Origin: Flagellimonas olearia
GTDB lineage: Bacteria; Bacteroidota; Bacteroidia; Flavobacteriales; Flavobacteriaceae
Assembly (NCBI RefSeq): GCF_009184425.1
Contig: NZ_WELG01000002.1
Location: 1,509,375-1,573,374 of the forward strand
Length of the DNA stretch: 64,000 nucleotides
Direction: 5' to 3'
How positions within the stretch are numbered: the first letter of the stretch is position 1; every line of letters starts with the position of its first letter. Under the pieces are notes generated by a model. That model saw only the letters and a list, made by a program, of their open reading frames with translations, was not told the DNA's origin and did no database searches. The position numbers were made by a program, and so were the translations under genes. Positions 25,550-34,373 of the stretch are shown in pieces.

Positions 25550-26314
25550 TTAGAAGTTACGCTTTTTCAGCCAAGCCTCAAGGATGCGATTAAAGTCCTC
25601 GGGATGCTCCATCATGGGAGCGTGCCCACATTTTTCAATCCAAAACAGGTCGGAGTCGGGTAGTAGTTCGTGGAATTCCTTGGCCACGTTGGGAGGGGTC
25701 ACCGTATCGTTTTCTCCCCAGATAATGCAAGTGGGCGTGTCCATATGCGGAAGGTCCTTGGACATATTGTGCCTAATGGCACTTTTGGCAATGGCCAGGG
25801 TCTTTACCAATTTCATACGGTCGTTCACCGTGGCGAACACTTCATCCACAATTTCCTTGGTGGCTACTTCAGGGTCATAAAAGACATCCTGGGCCTTCTT
25901 TTTTATGAATTCGTAATCGCCACGTTTCGGGTAACCATCGCCCATGGCACTCTCATAGAGGCCTGAGCTACCGGTGATGACCAATGCCTTGACTATTTCC
26001 GGATACATTTTGGTGTGCAATAAACCAATATGTCCTCCAAGTGAATTCCCCAATAAAATGACATCCTTAAGTCCTTTATATTCAATAAACTCCTCCAAGA
26101 ACTTGGCAAAGTTCTTCACGGTGGTTTTGAGTAGGGGCATTTCGTAAATGGGAAGTTCGGGAATCAGTATCTGATAGCCCTTTGATGGGAAAAATTCGGA
26201 TACGCCTTGGAAGTTGCTCAATCCTCCCATAAGCCCATGCAAGATAATCATAGGGGTTCCTTCACCCATTTCTATGTATCGGTACTTGCCGTCCTTGATT
26301 ATATGCTCTTCCAT
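25550..26314 (-). CDS. Alpha/beta-fold hydrolase
   Basis: A 254-residue cytoplasmic alpha/beta hydrolase. HGLMGG near residue 28 is the oxyanion-hole segment, and GNSLGG near residue 97 has the nucleophile Ser. The acid Asp lies in IWGENDTVTPP and the catalytic His in GHAPMMEHP. Activity could be an esterase, lipase or thioesterase; the substrate is unknown. I use the ATG at 26314 rather than the in-frame TTG just before it. It has a good minus-strand promoter (26337-26363) and precedes ysxC. Confidence 0.85.
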   Translation of the reverse strand: MEEHIIKDGKYRYIEMGEGTPMIILHGLMGGLSNFQGVSEFFPSKGYQILIPELPIYEMPLLKTTVKNFAKFLEEFIEYKGLKDVILLGNSLGGHIGLLHTKMYPEIVKALVITGSSGLYESAMGDGYPKRGDYEFIKKKAQDVFYDPEVATKEIVDEVFATVNDRMKLVKTLAIAKSAIRHNMSKDLPHMDTPTCIIWGENDTVTPPNVAKEFHELLPDSDLFWIEKCGHAPMMEHPEDFNRILEAWLKKRNF

Positions 26315-26336
26315 CAATAGTCAGTTGGTCGAGGGG

Positions 26337-26363
26337 CAAATATAGGCATTTCATATAACACAA
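26337..26363 (-). promoter_or_regulatory. Promoter of the alpha/beta hydrolase-ysxC operon
   Basis: On the minus strand TTG (26363-26361) is followed after 16 bases by TATATTTG (26344-26337), and the ATG is 22 bases further on. Confidence 0.65.
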
Positions 26364-26502
26364 AATCCAGCTTATGTTATCTCTAAATCATGTTTTTTCA
26401 ATTCAACCGCATATGTATGCCCATGGCTGGAATTTTTTGCAGGATGTATTTAAGGTCAAATCATGGGCTTTTTATCGAAAAGTGGGGAATTTATTAACAA
26501 AA

Positions 26503-26527
26503 GTGTCTTTAAGTGGAGAAATGTGGA
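26503..26527 (+). promoter_or_regulatory. Predicted MraZ operator (10-bp-spaced GTGGA repeats)
   Basis: GTGTC (26503), GTGGA (26513) and GTGGA (26523) recur at exactly 10-bp spacing; a further GTGGG lies at 26482. MraZ proteins are known to bind three to four TGGGN-type direct repeats separated by 5 bases, just upstream of mraZ. The array sits 12 bases before the -7 box (26539-26546), covering the -33 region, which suits autorepression. Confidence 0.7.
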
Positions 26528-26538
26528 AATAAAATCAA

Positions 26539-26546
26539 TATATTTG
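26539..26546 (+). promoter_or_regulatory. -7 box of the dcw-cluster promoter
   Basis: TATATTTG matches the Bacteroidota -7 consensus and lies 29 bases upstream of the mraZ GTG. No TTG is at the -33 position; the MraZ repeats occupy it. Confidence 0.65.
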
Positions 26547-26575
26547 AGTTGTATTAAGTAACCAATTGATTTCTA

Positions 26576-27031
26576 GTGACCCATATCATCGGACAACATG
26601 ATTGTAAGGCAGATTCAAAAGGAAGGGTTTTGTTGCCCATTTCCTTGAAGAATCAGCTTTTGCCTGTTTTGAAGGATGGGTTTGTGATAAAACGATCGGT
26701 TTTTCAGCAATGTTTGGAGTTGTATCCCAAGCAGGAGTTTGATGTCTTGATGCAGAAAGTCATGAAGAAGAGCAAGATCAACCGCAAGTACGATGCCTTC
26801 GTCCGAAACTTTGTGGCCGGTATGAAAGAAGTGGCCATTGATGGGGATTCGGGAAGGCTTCAGATACCAAAAAATCTGGTGGATTTTGCGGGAATTGAGA
26901 AAGAAGTAGTACTCAATGCGGTTTTCGACAAGATAGAGATCTGGGACAAGGACAAGTATGAAAAAGTCTTGGCCGAGGGAGAAAAGGATTATGCCGATCT
27001 AGCGGAAGAGATTTTTGCAGACGATGAGTAG
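26576..27031 (+). CDS. mraZ: Transcriptional repressor MraZ
   Basis: MraZ is the DNA-binding regulator of the dcw cluster; it forms ring-shaped oligomers and contacts repeated TGGGN-type sites. The 151-residue protein has two SpoVT/AbrB-like domains, each with the DxKGR-type loop (ADSKGRVLLP near residue 13; DGDSGRLQIP near residue 87). The start is GTG. Its predicted operator lies at 26503-26527. The stop overlaps the rsmH start by 8 bases. Confidence 0.95.
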   Translation: MTHIIGQHDCKADSKGRVLLPISLKNQLLPVLKDGFVIKRSVFQQCLELYPKQEFDVLMQKVMKKSKINRKYDAFVRNFVAGMKEVAIDGDSGRLQIPKNLVDFAGIEKEVVLNAVFDKIEIWDKDKYEKVLAEGEKDYADLAEEIFADDE

Positions 27032-27926
27032 TCCGTACCATAATCCGGTGCTTTTGCACGAGTCGGTGGACGGATTGAACATAAAACATGATGGAGTGTA
27101 TGTGGATGTCACCTTTGGTGGTGGCGGGCACTCCAGGGAAATATTGAAAAGGCTTGGCGATGAGGGAAGATTATTTGCGTTTGATCAAGATGAGGATGCC
27201 CTGCAGAATGCAATCGACGATGGACGGTTTCAATTGATCAATCAGAACTTTCGCTATCTCAAGCAGTTTTTAAAGTTCTATGGCATTCGGAAAGTTGATG
27301 GAATCTTGGCGGATTTTGGGGTTTCTTCCCATCAGTTCGATGAAGCCGAACGTGGCTTCTCCATCCGTTTCAATGCGGATCTGGACATGCGGATGAACCG
27401 CAGCAATGAATTGTCGGCCTACGAGGTGGTCAATACCTATTCCCAGGAAGATTTGGCGTCGGTTTTATACCAATATGGTGAGTTGCGAAATGCAAGGGCC
27501 ATGGCAAAAACGATTGAAGCGTCCCGGTCGGATGCGCCGATCAGGACCACGGACGAGCTCAAGACAGTTTTGGCCGGTTTTCTGCCCAAGATGAAAGAGA
27601 ACAAGATCCTGGCCCAGATTTATCAGGCTATCCGGATTGAGGTCAACCAAGAAATAGAGGTGCTCAAGGAGTTTTTGTTGCAAGTGCCCGATATGTTGGA
27701 AAAAGGAGGAAGGTTGAGTATGATCAGTTACCACTCCTTGGAAGATCGATTGGTGAAGCGCTTTATCCGGGCCGGAAGATTTGAAGGGGAACCTGAAAAG
27801 GATTTTTATGGGAATATAGATGTTCCCTTGAAAAAAGTGGGAGGGCTCATTGTGCCATCAGCAGAAGAAATAGCAAGGAACAATAGGGCGAGAAGTGCAA
27901 AACTCCGCATAGCGGAAAGAATATAG
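27024..27926 (+). CDS. rsmH: 16S rRNA (cytosine1402-N4)-methyltransferase
   Basis: RsmH (MraW) methylates N4 of C1402 in 16S rRNA using SAM. The 300-residue protein has motif I DVTFGGGGHSREIL near residue 28, the YHNPVLLHESVDGL start, the ILADFGVSSHQFD segment near residue 97, and SYHSLEDRLVKRF near residue 235. I use the ATG that overlaps the mraZ stop (ATGAGTAG) rather than the TTG 9 bases upstream. Confidence 0.96.
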   Translation: MSSPYHNPVLLHESVDGLNIKHDGVYVDVTFGGGGHSREILKRLGDEGRLFAFDQDEDALQNAIDDGRFQLINQNFRYLKQFLKFYGIRKVDGILADFGVSSHQFDEAERGFSIRFNADLDMRMNRSNELSAYEVVNTYSQEDLASVLYQYGELRNARAMAKTIEASRSDAPIRTTDELKTVLAGFLPKMKENKILAQIYQAIRIEVNQEIEVLKEFLLQVPDMLEKGGRLSMISYHSLEDRLVKRFIRAGRFEGEPEKDFYGNIDVPLKKVGGLIVPSAEEIARNNRARSAKLRIAERI

Positions 27927-27940
27927 GGTGTTGTGGAAAT

Positions 27941-28005
27941 GTCATCTTGAGCGCAGTCGAAAGGTGACTTGTGAATGGATTTCCGCTTTCGAGGGAATGA
28001 TAAAT
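27941..28005. repeat. REP-like palindromic element inside the dcw cluster, copy 2
   Basis: GTCATCTT and AAGGTGAC (27941-27948 and 27961-27968) pair around a GAGCGCAGTCGA core, and a second weak hairpin (TTCC...GGAA, about 27980-27997) follows. The core is shared with the copy at 15652-15678. It fills the 89-base gap between rsmH and ftsL, the largest gap between mraZ and ftsZ. Confidence 0.65.
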
Positions 28006-28015
28006 TGAAAATGAA

Positions 28016-28333
28016 ATGAGAAAAGGTTTGTTGGACATATTAAAAGGAAAGTTTTTGGTGAGCGGGGATGCTCCCAAGAACTGGATGTTTTTGTTGTTTG
28101 CCTCTTTTCTGGCAGCCTTGATGATTTCCAGTAGCCATAATGCCGATAAAAAAGTACTCGAAATAGCAGCCTTGAACGAAGAAGTCCGGGAGTTGCGAAG
28201 CGAGTTTGTGGAAGGGCGTTCCCATGTACAACAATTAAAATTGGAATCCACTTTAAGGAAGACTGTGGCAGAAAAAGGGCTTTTGCCATCAGAAAACCCG
28301 CCCAGAAAAATCATAGTTAAATCAGCGGAATAA
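28016..28333 (+). CDS. ftsL: FtsL-like cell division protein
   Basis: A 105-residue bitopic membrane protein at the FtsL position of the dcw cluster (rsmH-ftsL-ftsI). It has a short basic N-terminus, one membrane helix (about 24-43, MFLLFASFLAALMISS) and a periplasmic coiled-coil-like region (KVLEIAALNEEVRELRSEFVE...). FtsL joins FtsB and FtsQ in activating septal peptidoglycan synthesis. Assignment rests on topology, size and position because the family is poorly conserved. It ends 4 bases before the ftsI start. Confidence 0.85.
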   Translation: MRKGLLDILKGKFLVSGDAPKNWMFLLFASFLAALMISSSHNADKKVLEIAALNEEVRELRSEFVEGRSHVQQLKLESTLRKTVAEKGLLPSENPPRKIIVKSAE

Positions 28334-28337
28334 GATA

Positions 28338-30347
28338 GTGGCGATCACCGAAAAAAATATCATGAACAGACTGTACCTCGTTGCCGGGGGACTTTGTGTA
28401 TTGGCCATAGCGGTGGTGGTAAAGCTGGTGGATATCCAAATGGTGCGCGCAGAGGAGTACAAAGAACTGGCCCTGAGCAAAACCGAAAAGATGTTCACTA
28501 TTGAGCCCAATCGGGGAAACCTGTATTCGGAAGATGGAAGCTTGTTGGCTGCATCCGTGCCCAAGTATGAGATTCGGTTTGATGCCAAAACGGTTTCCGA
28601 GAAAAATTTCCAGAACAACGTGGCTGCACTTTCCGATTCGTTGGGGAAAATGTTCAACAGGCCATCATCGTATTATAGACAACTGTTCAGAAAGGCCAGG
28701 GCCAATGGTAACCGATACAAGTTGGTGGCCCGTAATGTGGATTATCTGGATTATGTACGCATAAAACAGTTCCCTTTGTTCAAATTAGGACCTTACAAAG
28801 GTGGTTTTATTGAGACCCACCGCGTGGTGCGGGAATATCCCTTGGGAAAAATGGCAGCTCGAAGCATTGGTTATGAAAGGGTTGATGAAAATGGATATTA
28901 TACCCGTGTGGGGCTTGATGGTGCCTTTGGAGAATCTTACTTGAGAGGCAAAGAAGGCAAGCGCCTGAAACAGAGAATAGCAAAAGGACAGTGGAAACCT
29001 GTTGGGTTGGATAATATAGTGGAGCCTCAGGATGGATTGGACGTGGTTTCCACGATTGACATCAATATTCAGGACATTGCACATCACGAACTTTTGGCCC
29101 AACTGGAGAAATATAAGGCAGACCATGGCTGTGTGGTGGTCATGGAAACCAAGACCGGAGAGGTAAAGGCTATTTCCAATCTAGGTCGTACATCCGAAGG
29201 AAAATATTACGAAAAGTTGAACTATGCTATTGGGGAATCCCATGAGCCCGGTTCTACTTTTAAATTGATGTCTTTGGTGGCAGCCCTTGAAGACAAGGTG
29301 GTCGATACCAGTACCGTAATCGATACCGAGAAAGGAAGATACCGTATTTATGATGGGGTGGTGCGGGATTCCAAATGGGGTGGCTATGGCAAGATTTCAA
29401 CGGCCAGGGCCTTTGCGGTTTCCTCCAATACGGCATTTGCCAAGATCATCAATGAAAATTACAAGGAACAGCCTGAAAAATTTGTCAATCGATTGATGAA
29501 TATGGGGCTACATAAAAGATTGGGGATACCTATTAAAGGAGAGGGAGCCCCCGTAATCAGATATCCTGGGGACAAAGGGTGGTCCGGAATCTCCTTGGGA
29601 TGGATGTCTTACGGATATGAAGTGTCCTTGACCCCCATGCAGACTTTGGCTTTTTACAATGCCATTGCCAATGATGGGGAGTTGGTAAAGCCAAGATTGA
29701 TAAAAGAAGTAAGGGAAGGAAGTAAGATCATTAAAAAGTTTGATAAGCAGGTGCTGAACCCATCCATCTGTTCCGAAGAGACTGTTTTGAAGATGCAGCA
29801 ATTGATGAAGGACGTGGTGGAAAAAGATTATGGAACAGGACATAAACTGTACTCCAAAAACTTTTCCATGGCAGGAAAAACAGGAACCTGTCAGAAAAAC
29901 TATGAAACCAAGGACCCGGATAAGCTGGCCTATATATCCACTTTTGCGGGTTATTTCCCTGCGGACAATCCCAAGTATTCCTGTATCGTGATCATTCATG
30001 AGCCGGATAAAAGTGTAGGCTATTATGGTGCGGATGTTTCTGGTCCGGTTTTCAAGTCCATGGCGCAGAAAATCCATGCCATCTCACCTTTGGTGGATGA
30101 AGTGGAAGAAAGAATGCCAGAGTACAATGTCTTGGATGAAGAGTACCAGCATTACTTCGCACAAGCCCAGAAAAAATACAACACCATTCCCAATGTAAAG
30201 GGAATGAGTGGAATGGATGCCGTTTCCCTTTTGGAAAATTTAGGATTGGAAGTGGAGGTACATGGCAATGGAAAGGTAAAAGGGCAGTCCATAAAGCAAG
30301 GAACGGATATCAAACAGGTTAAAAAAATAGTACTGGAACTTTCATGA
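28338..30347 (+). CDS. ftsI: Septal penicillin-binding protein (class B PBP) with C-terminal PASTA domain
   Basis: FtsI is the transpeptidase that crosslinks septal peptidoglycan. The 669-residue protein has an N-terminal membrane anchor (about 10-32), the class B PBP pedestal, and a transpeptidase domain with SxxK at S306 (STFK), SxN at S362-N364 and KTG at K514. Residues about 610-669 form a PASTA domain (IPNVKGMSGMDAVSLL...), absent from E. coli FtsI. The GTG start is used; an ATG at 28362 is possible. It overlaps murE by 4 bases. Confidence 0.95.
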   Translation: MAITEKNIMNRLYLVAGGLCVLAIAVVVKLVDIQMVRAEEYKELALSKTEKMFTIEPNRGNLYSEDGSLLAASVPKYEIRFDAKTVSEKNFQNNVAALSDSLGKMFNRPSSYYRQLFRKARANGNRYKLVARNVDYLDYVRIKQFPLFKLGPYKGGFIETHRVVREYPLGKMAARSIGYERVDENGYYTRVGLDGAFGESYLRGKEGKRLKQRIAKGQWKPVGLDNIVEPQDGLDVVSTIDINIQDIAHHELLAQLEKYKADHGCVVVMETKTGEVKAISNLGRTSEGKYYEKLNYAIGESHEPGSTFKLMSLVAALEDKVVDTSTVIDTEKGRYRIYDGVVRDSKWGGYGKISTARAFAVSSNTAFAKIINENYKEQPEKFVNRLMNMGLHKRLGIPIKGEGAPVIRYPGDKGWSGISLGWMSYGYEVSLTPMQTLAFYNAIANDGELVKPRLIKEVREGSKIIKKFDKQVLNPSICSEETVLKMQQLMKDVVEKDYGTGHKLYSKNFSMAGKTGTCQKNYETKDPDKLAYISTFAGYFPADNPKYSCIVIIHEPDKSVGYYGADVSGPVFKSMAQKIHAISPLVDEVEERMPEYNVLDEEYQHYFAQAQKKYNTIPNVKGMSGMDAVSLLENLGLEVEVHGNGKVKGQSIKQGTDIKQVKKIVLELS

Positions 30348-31804
30348 AGTTGTTGAAGGACATATTATATGGGGTAAGCCTTTCAGCGGTAAGTGGCGAC
30401 ACCAATGTGTTGGTGAACCAAATCCATTTCGATTCCAGAAAGGTAGAGATGGATGATGTGTTCGTGGCCGTTCGGGGAACCATTACCGATGGTCATGAGT
30501 ATATCCAAAAGGCAGTGGAATCCGGTGCAAAGGCCATCGTATGTGAGGAGCTTCCGGAATTGTTGATCAATGGGGTCAGCTATATTAAGGTATCCGATTG
30601 CAACAGCGCATTGGCCATTATGGCGGCCAATTTTTTCGATAATCCCTCTAAAAACTTGAAGTTGGTAGGGGTAACGGGAACCAATGGAAAGACTACGGTC
30701 ACCACCTTGTTGTACAATCTGTTCAAAAAGGCAGGATATAAGGTTGGGCTTATCTCCACGATCAAGGTAATGGTGGACGATAAGGAGCATCCTACCAGCC
30801 ATACTACTCCAGATGTAATGACCATCAACACCTATCTCTCCCAGATGAATCAGATTGGTGTGGAGTTCTGTTTTATGGAGGTCAGTTCCCATGGTATCCA
30901 CCAGAAAAGGGCAGAAGGACTCCATTTTGCAGGGGCCATTTTTACCAACCTTTCACACGATCACTTGGATTACCACAAAACCTTTGCGGAGTATCGGGAT
31001 ACCAAGAAAAGACTGTTCGATGGCTTGCCCAAGAGCGCCTTCGCCTTGGTGAACATAGACGATAAGAACGGATTGGTCATGTTGCAGAATACCAAGGCCA
31101 AAAAATATACCTACGCCTTAAAATCCTATGCAGATTATAGGGCCCAGATTTTGGAAAAGCAGTTCAATGGACAGTTGTTGAAACTGGATGATAATGAGCT
31201 GTGGTCCAAATTGATTGGGGATTTCAATGCCTATAACCTATTGGCCATTTATGCCACGGCGGATATTTTGGGCTTGGAAAAAATGGAGACCCTACGGTTG
31301 ATGAGCGAGTTGGAGAATGTGGATGGTAGGTTTCAATACTATATATCAAAAGATAAAATAACGGCTATTGTTGATTATGCCCATACGCCGGATGCACTAA
31401 AAAATGTGTTGGTTACGATCAATGCATTGAGGACTGGAAATGAAAACGTCATCACCGTAGTGGGGTGTGGTGGTGACCGTGATAAGTCTAAGCGTCCGGT
31501 TATGGGTCATATCGCATCCGAAATGAGCAATCAGGCCATTTTTACCTCGGATAATCCGAGAACGGAATCCCCAGAGGCCATTATTGCCGATATGGAAGCC
31601 GGGGTAGAGGCCCAGAACACCAAAAAAGTATTGTCCATAGAAAACCGGAGACAGGCTATAAGAACAGCTTGCAAGCTGGCAATGACCAACGATATCATCC
31701 TAGTGGCCGGAAAAGGACATGAAACCTATCAGGAAACCAATGGGGTCCGTGTGGATTTTGATGATTTTAAAGAAGTTAAAGAGGCTTTGGATAGCCAAAA
31801 TTGA
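30344..31804 (+). CDS. murE: UDP-MurNAc-tripeptide synthetase (meso-DAP-adding)
   Basis: MurE adds the third residue of the peptidoglycan stem peptide. The 486-residue ligase has an ATP-binding GTNGKTT motif (Lys116) and the DNPR motif at D403-R406, the determinant of meso-diaminopimelate recognition. The wall is therefore predicted to be of the meso-DAP type. Three-domain organisation and length are normal. It overlaps ftsI by 4 bases and is followed 10 bases later by mraY. Confidence 0.96.
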   Translation: MKLLKDILYGVSLSAVSGDTNVLVNQIHFDSRKVEMDDVFVAVRGTITDGHEYIQKAVESGAKAIVCEELPELLINGVSYIKVSDCNSALAIMAANFFDNPSKNLKLVGVTGTNGKTTVTTLLYNLFKKAGYKVGLISTIKVMVDDKEHPTSHTTPDVMTINTYLSQMNQIGVEFCFMEVSSHGIHQKRAEGLHFAGAIFTNLSHDHLDYHKTFAEYRDTKKRLFDGLPKSAFALVNIDDKNGLVMLQNTKAKKYTYALKSYADYRAQILEKQFNGQLLKLDDNELWSKLIGDFNAYNLLAIYATADILGLEKMETLRLMSELENVDGRFQYYISKDKITAIVDYAHTPDALKNVLVTINALRTGNENVITVVGCGGDRDKSKRPVMGHIASEMSNQAIFTSDNPRTESPEAIIADMEAGVEAQNTKKVLSIENRRQAIRTACKLAMTNDIILVAGKGHETYQETNGVRVDFDDFKEVKEALDSQN

Positions 31805-31814
31805 TTTGTAGCCC

Positions 31815-33035
31815 ATGCTATATTATTTGTTCGAATACTTGGAGAAACAATACCAACTGCCCGGGGCGGGACTTTTTCAGTTCTATACCTTCCGTGCCGC
31901 CATGTCGGTGCTGCTTTCTCTGTTGATTGCCATGGTTTACGGAAAACGTATCATCCAATACCTGCAGAAGAAGCAGATTGGGGAGACGGTCCGTGATTTG
32001 GGATTGGAAGGACAAAAGCAAAAGGCCGGAACCCCTACCATGGGAGGGCTTATCATTATTTGGTCCACCCTGTTGCCGGTGCTGCTATTTGCCGATGTGC
32101 AAAACATCTACATCATCCTTTTGATAATTACCACGGTATGGATGGGCACTATTGGTTTTGTGGACGATTACATCAAGATTTTCAAGAAGGACAAAAAGGG
32201 GCTCAAGGGCCGGTTCAAGGTATTGGGGCAAGTAGTTTTGGGATTGATTGTTGGCGCTGTGCTCTATTTCCATCCCGAAGTAACCATTAAAGAAAAGGAT
32301 ACCACCCAAATCAATGAAAATTTTAGGGTAGAGAGGGTGTTTGGTGAAGAGACCAAGGCGGTCCGTACCAATGTTCCCTTTTTTAAGGACAACGAATTGG
32401 ATTATGCAGATTTGATTGCATGGACCGGTGATGGTATGGAGCAATACGCTTGGATAATTTTCATCCCGGTGGTCATTCTTATTGTAACAGCGGTGTCCAA
32501 TGGGGCCAACCTCACGGACGGAATAGATGGGTTGGCCGCAGGCTCTTCGGCCATAATTGTGCTGACCTTGGGGATTTTCGCCTGGGTTTCGGGCAATGTG
32601 CAATTCTCCAACTACTTGGACATTTTCTATTTGCCCAGAGCAGGGGAGTTGGTCGTGTTCATCGCGGCATTCGTAGGGGCCTTGGTTGGATTTTTATGGT
32701 ACAACGCCTATCCGGCCCAAGTGTTTATGGGAGATACGGGAAGTCTCACCATTGGTGGGGTCATTGCCGTAATTGCCATCATCGTAAGAAAGGAACTGTT
32801 GATTCCCATTTTGTGCGGAATCTTCTTTGCCGAATCCTTATCGGTCATGTTGCAGGTGGGGTATTTCAAACATACGAAGCGGAAATATGGCGAAGGAAAA
32901 CGCATATTCTTGATGGCGCCATTGCACCATCATTATCAGAAAAAAATGTATCACGAGAGCAAAATAGTCACCCGGTTTTGGATCATAGGGATTTTGCTCG
33001 CCATTGTGACTATTGTCACCTTAAAGATTCGATAA
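31815..33035 (+). CDS. mraY: Phospho-N-acetylmuramoyl-pentapeptide transferase
   Basis: MraY moves phospho-MurNAc-pentapeptide to undecaprenyl phosphate, giving lipid I. The 406-residue polytopic protein is longer than the 360-residue E. coli protein, mainly through an insert at about residues 155-200 ([14 protein letters not shown]...). Active-site segments are present: FVDDYIKI near residue 115, [10 protein letters not shown] near residue 233, and the HHHYQKK loop near residue 375. It abuts murD directly. Confidence 0.95.
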   Translation: MLYYLFEYLEKQYQLPGAGLFQFYTFRAAMSVLLSLLIAMVYGKRIIQYLQKKQIGETVRDLGLEGQKQKAGTPTMGGLIIIWSTLLPVLLFADVQNIYIILLIITTVWMGTIGFVDDYIKIFKKDKKGLKGRFKVLGQVVLGLIVGAVLYFHPEVTIKEKDTTQINENFRVERVFGEETKAVRTNVPFFKDNELDYADLIAWTGDGMEQYAWIIFIPVVILIVTAVSNGANLTDGIDGLAAGSSAIIVLTLGIFAWVSGNVQFSNYLDIFYLPRAGELVVFIAAFVGALVGFLWYNAYPAQVFMGDTGSLTIGGVIAVIAIIVRKELLIPILCGIFFAESLSVMLQVGYFKHTKRKYGEGKRIFLMAPLHHHYQKKMYHESKIVTRFWIIGILLAIVTIVTLKIR

Positions 33036-34370
33036 ATGGGTCGTTTGGTGATATTGGGAGGAGGAGAAAGTGGTGTGGGAACCGCCATTTTGGGAAAACA
33101 GAAAGGATTTGAAGTCTTTGTTTCGGATAAAGGTGAAATAAAGGAAACCTATAAAAAAGTTCTTGAACATTTTGAGATTGAATGGGAGTCGGGCCAGCAT
33201 ACCGAAGCCAAGATCCTGAATGCCGATGTGGTCATGAAAAGCCCCGGGATTCCGGACAAGGTGCCCTTGGTGAAACAATTGGTGGCAAAAGGTATTCCGG
33301 TGATTTCGGAGATTGAATTCGCTTCAAAATATACGGATGCAACCTTAATTGGAATCACAGGTAGCAATGGCAAGACCACTACCACCATGATGACCTACCA
33401 TCTGTTGAAAGAAGGAGGGTTGAACGTGGGTATGGCCGGAAATATTGGCGATAGCTATGCCAAAATGGTGGCGGAAAAGGATTATGATCAGTATGTGTTG
33501 GAAATCAGCAGTTTTCAACTGGATGGAATCGTGGACTTTAAACCCCACATTGCCGTGATCACCAATATTACCCCCGACCATTTGGACCGATATGACTATC
33601 AATTTGAAAATTATATCGCTTCCAAATTTCGTATAGCGATGAATCAGGATGAAAAAGATTATCTGATTTATGATGCAGATGATGAAGTGATTGTGAATTG
33701 GCTAAAAAAGAACCCCGTTCGATCCAAATTGGTTCCATTTTCCTTAAAAGTGAAGGTGGACGAAGGAGCTTGGTTGGAAGACAAAACGATACATATAAAA
33801 TTAGAACATAAAACCTTGGAGATGAGTACAGATATTTTGGCCTTGGAAGGGCAACACAATGTAAAGAACACCATGGCCGCCAGCATGGCTGCCCTATTGG
33901 TGAAAGTGAGGAAGGAGACCATACGTCAGAGTATCCAGTCGTTTCAAGGGGTGCCCCACCGATTGGAGAAGGTGTTGAAGATCAACCATGTGGAATATAT
34001 CAATGATTCCAAGGCCACCAATGTGAATGCTACCTACTATGCCCTTGATGGCATAAAGCGACCCATAGTTTGGATCGTAGGCGGAGTGGACAAAGGCAAC
34101 GATTATTCCGAATTGATGCCATTGGTTCGGGAAAAAGTCAAGGCCATTGTCTGCTTGGGAATGGACAATTCCAAGCTGAAGTCGGCTTTTGGCAATGTCA
34201 TTGATCTTATGGTGGAGACCTATTCCATGGAAGAGGCCGTAAAGGTAGCCTACAAGATTGCTGAGCGCGGAGATGCCGTGTTGTTGTCTCCGGCCTGTGC
34301 CAGTTTCGACTTGTTTGAGAACTATGAGGACCGAGGAAATCAATTCAAGGAAACCGTAAAAAATCTATAA
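33036..34370 (+). CDS. murD: UDP-N-acetylmuramoylalanine-D-glutamate ligase
   Basis: MurD adds D-Glu to UDP-MurNAc-L-Ala. The 444-residue protein has an N-terminal UDP-binding Rossmann-like domain (LVILGGGESGVGTAIL), the ATP loop GSNGKTTTT (Lys113), and the conserved NITPDHLDRY and NDSKATN segments. It starts at the base after the mraY stop. Confidence 0.96.
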   Translation: MGRLVILGGGESGVGTAILGKQKGFEVFVSDKGEIKETYKKVLEHFEIEWESGQHTEAKILNADVVMKSPGIPDKVPLVKQLVAKGIPVISEIEFASKYTDATLIGITGSNGKTTTTMMTYHLLKEGGLNVGMAGNIGDSYAKMVAEKDYDQYVLEISSFQLDGIVDFKPHIAVITNITPDHLDRYDYQFENYIASKFRIAMNQDEKDYLIYDADDEVIVNWLKKNPVRSKLVPFSLKVKVDEGAWLEDKTIHIKLEHKTLEMSTDILALEGQHNVKNTMAASMAALLVKVRKETIRQSIQSFQGVPHRLEKVLKINHVEYINDSKATNVNATYYALDGIKRPIVWIVGGVDKGNDYSELMPLVREKVKAIVCLGMDNSKLKSAFGNVIDLMVETYSMEEAVKVAYKIAERGDAVLLSPACASFDLFENYEDRGNQFKETVKNL

Positions 34371-34373
34371 AGC

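Noticed and set aside
32450-33112. A 220-codon frame overlapping mraY and murD
   Set aside because: mraY and murD are unmistakable in their frames; this frame is a shadow and its protein is low-complexity and glycine/tryptophan-rich.
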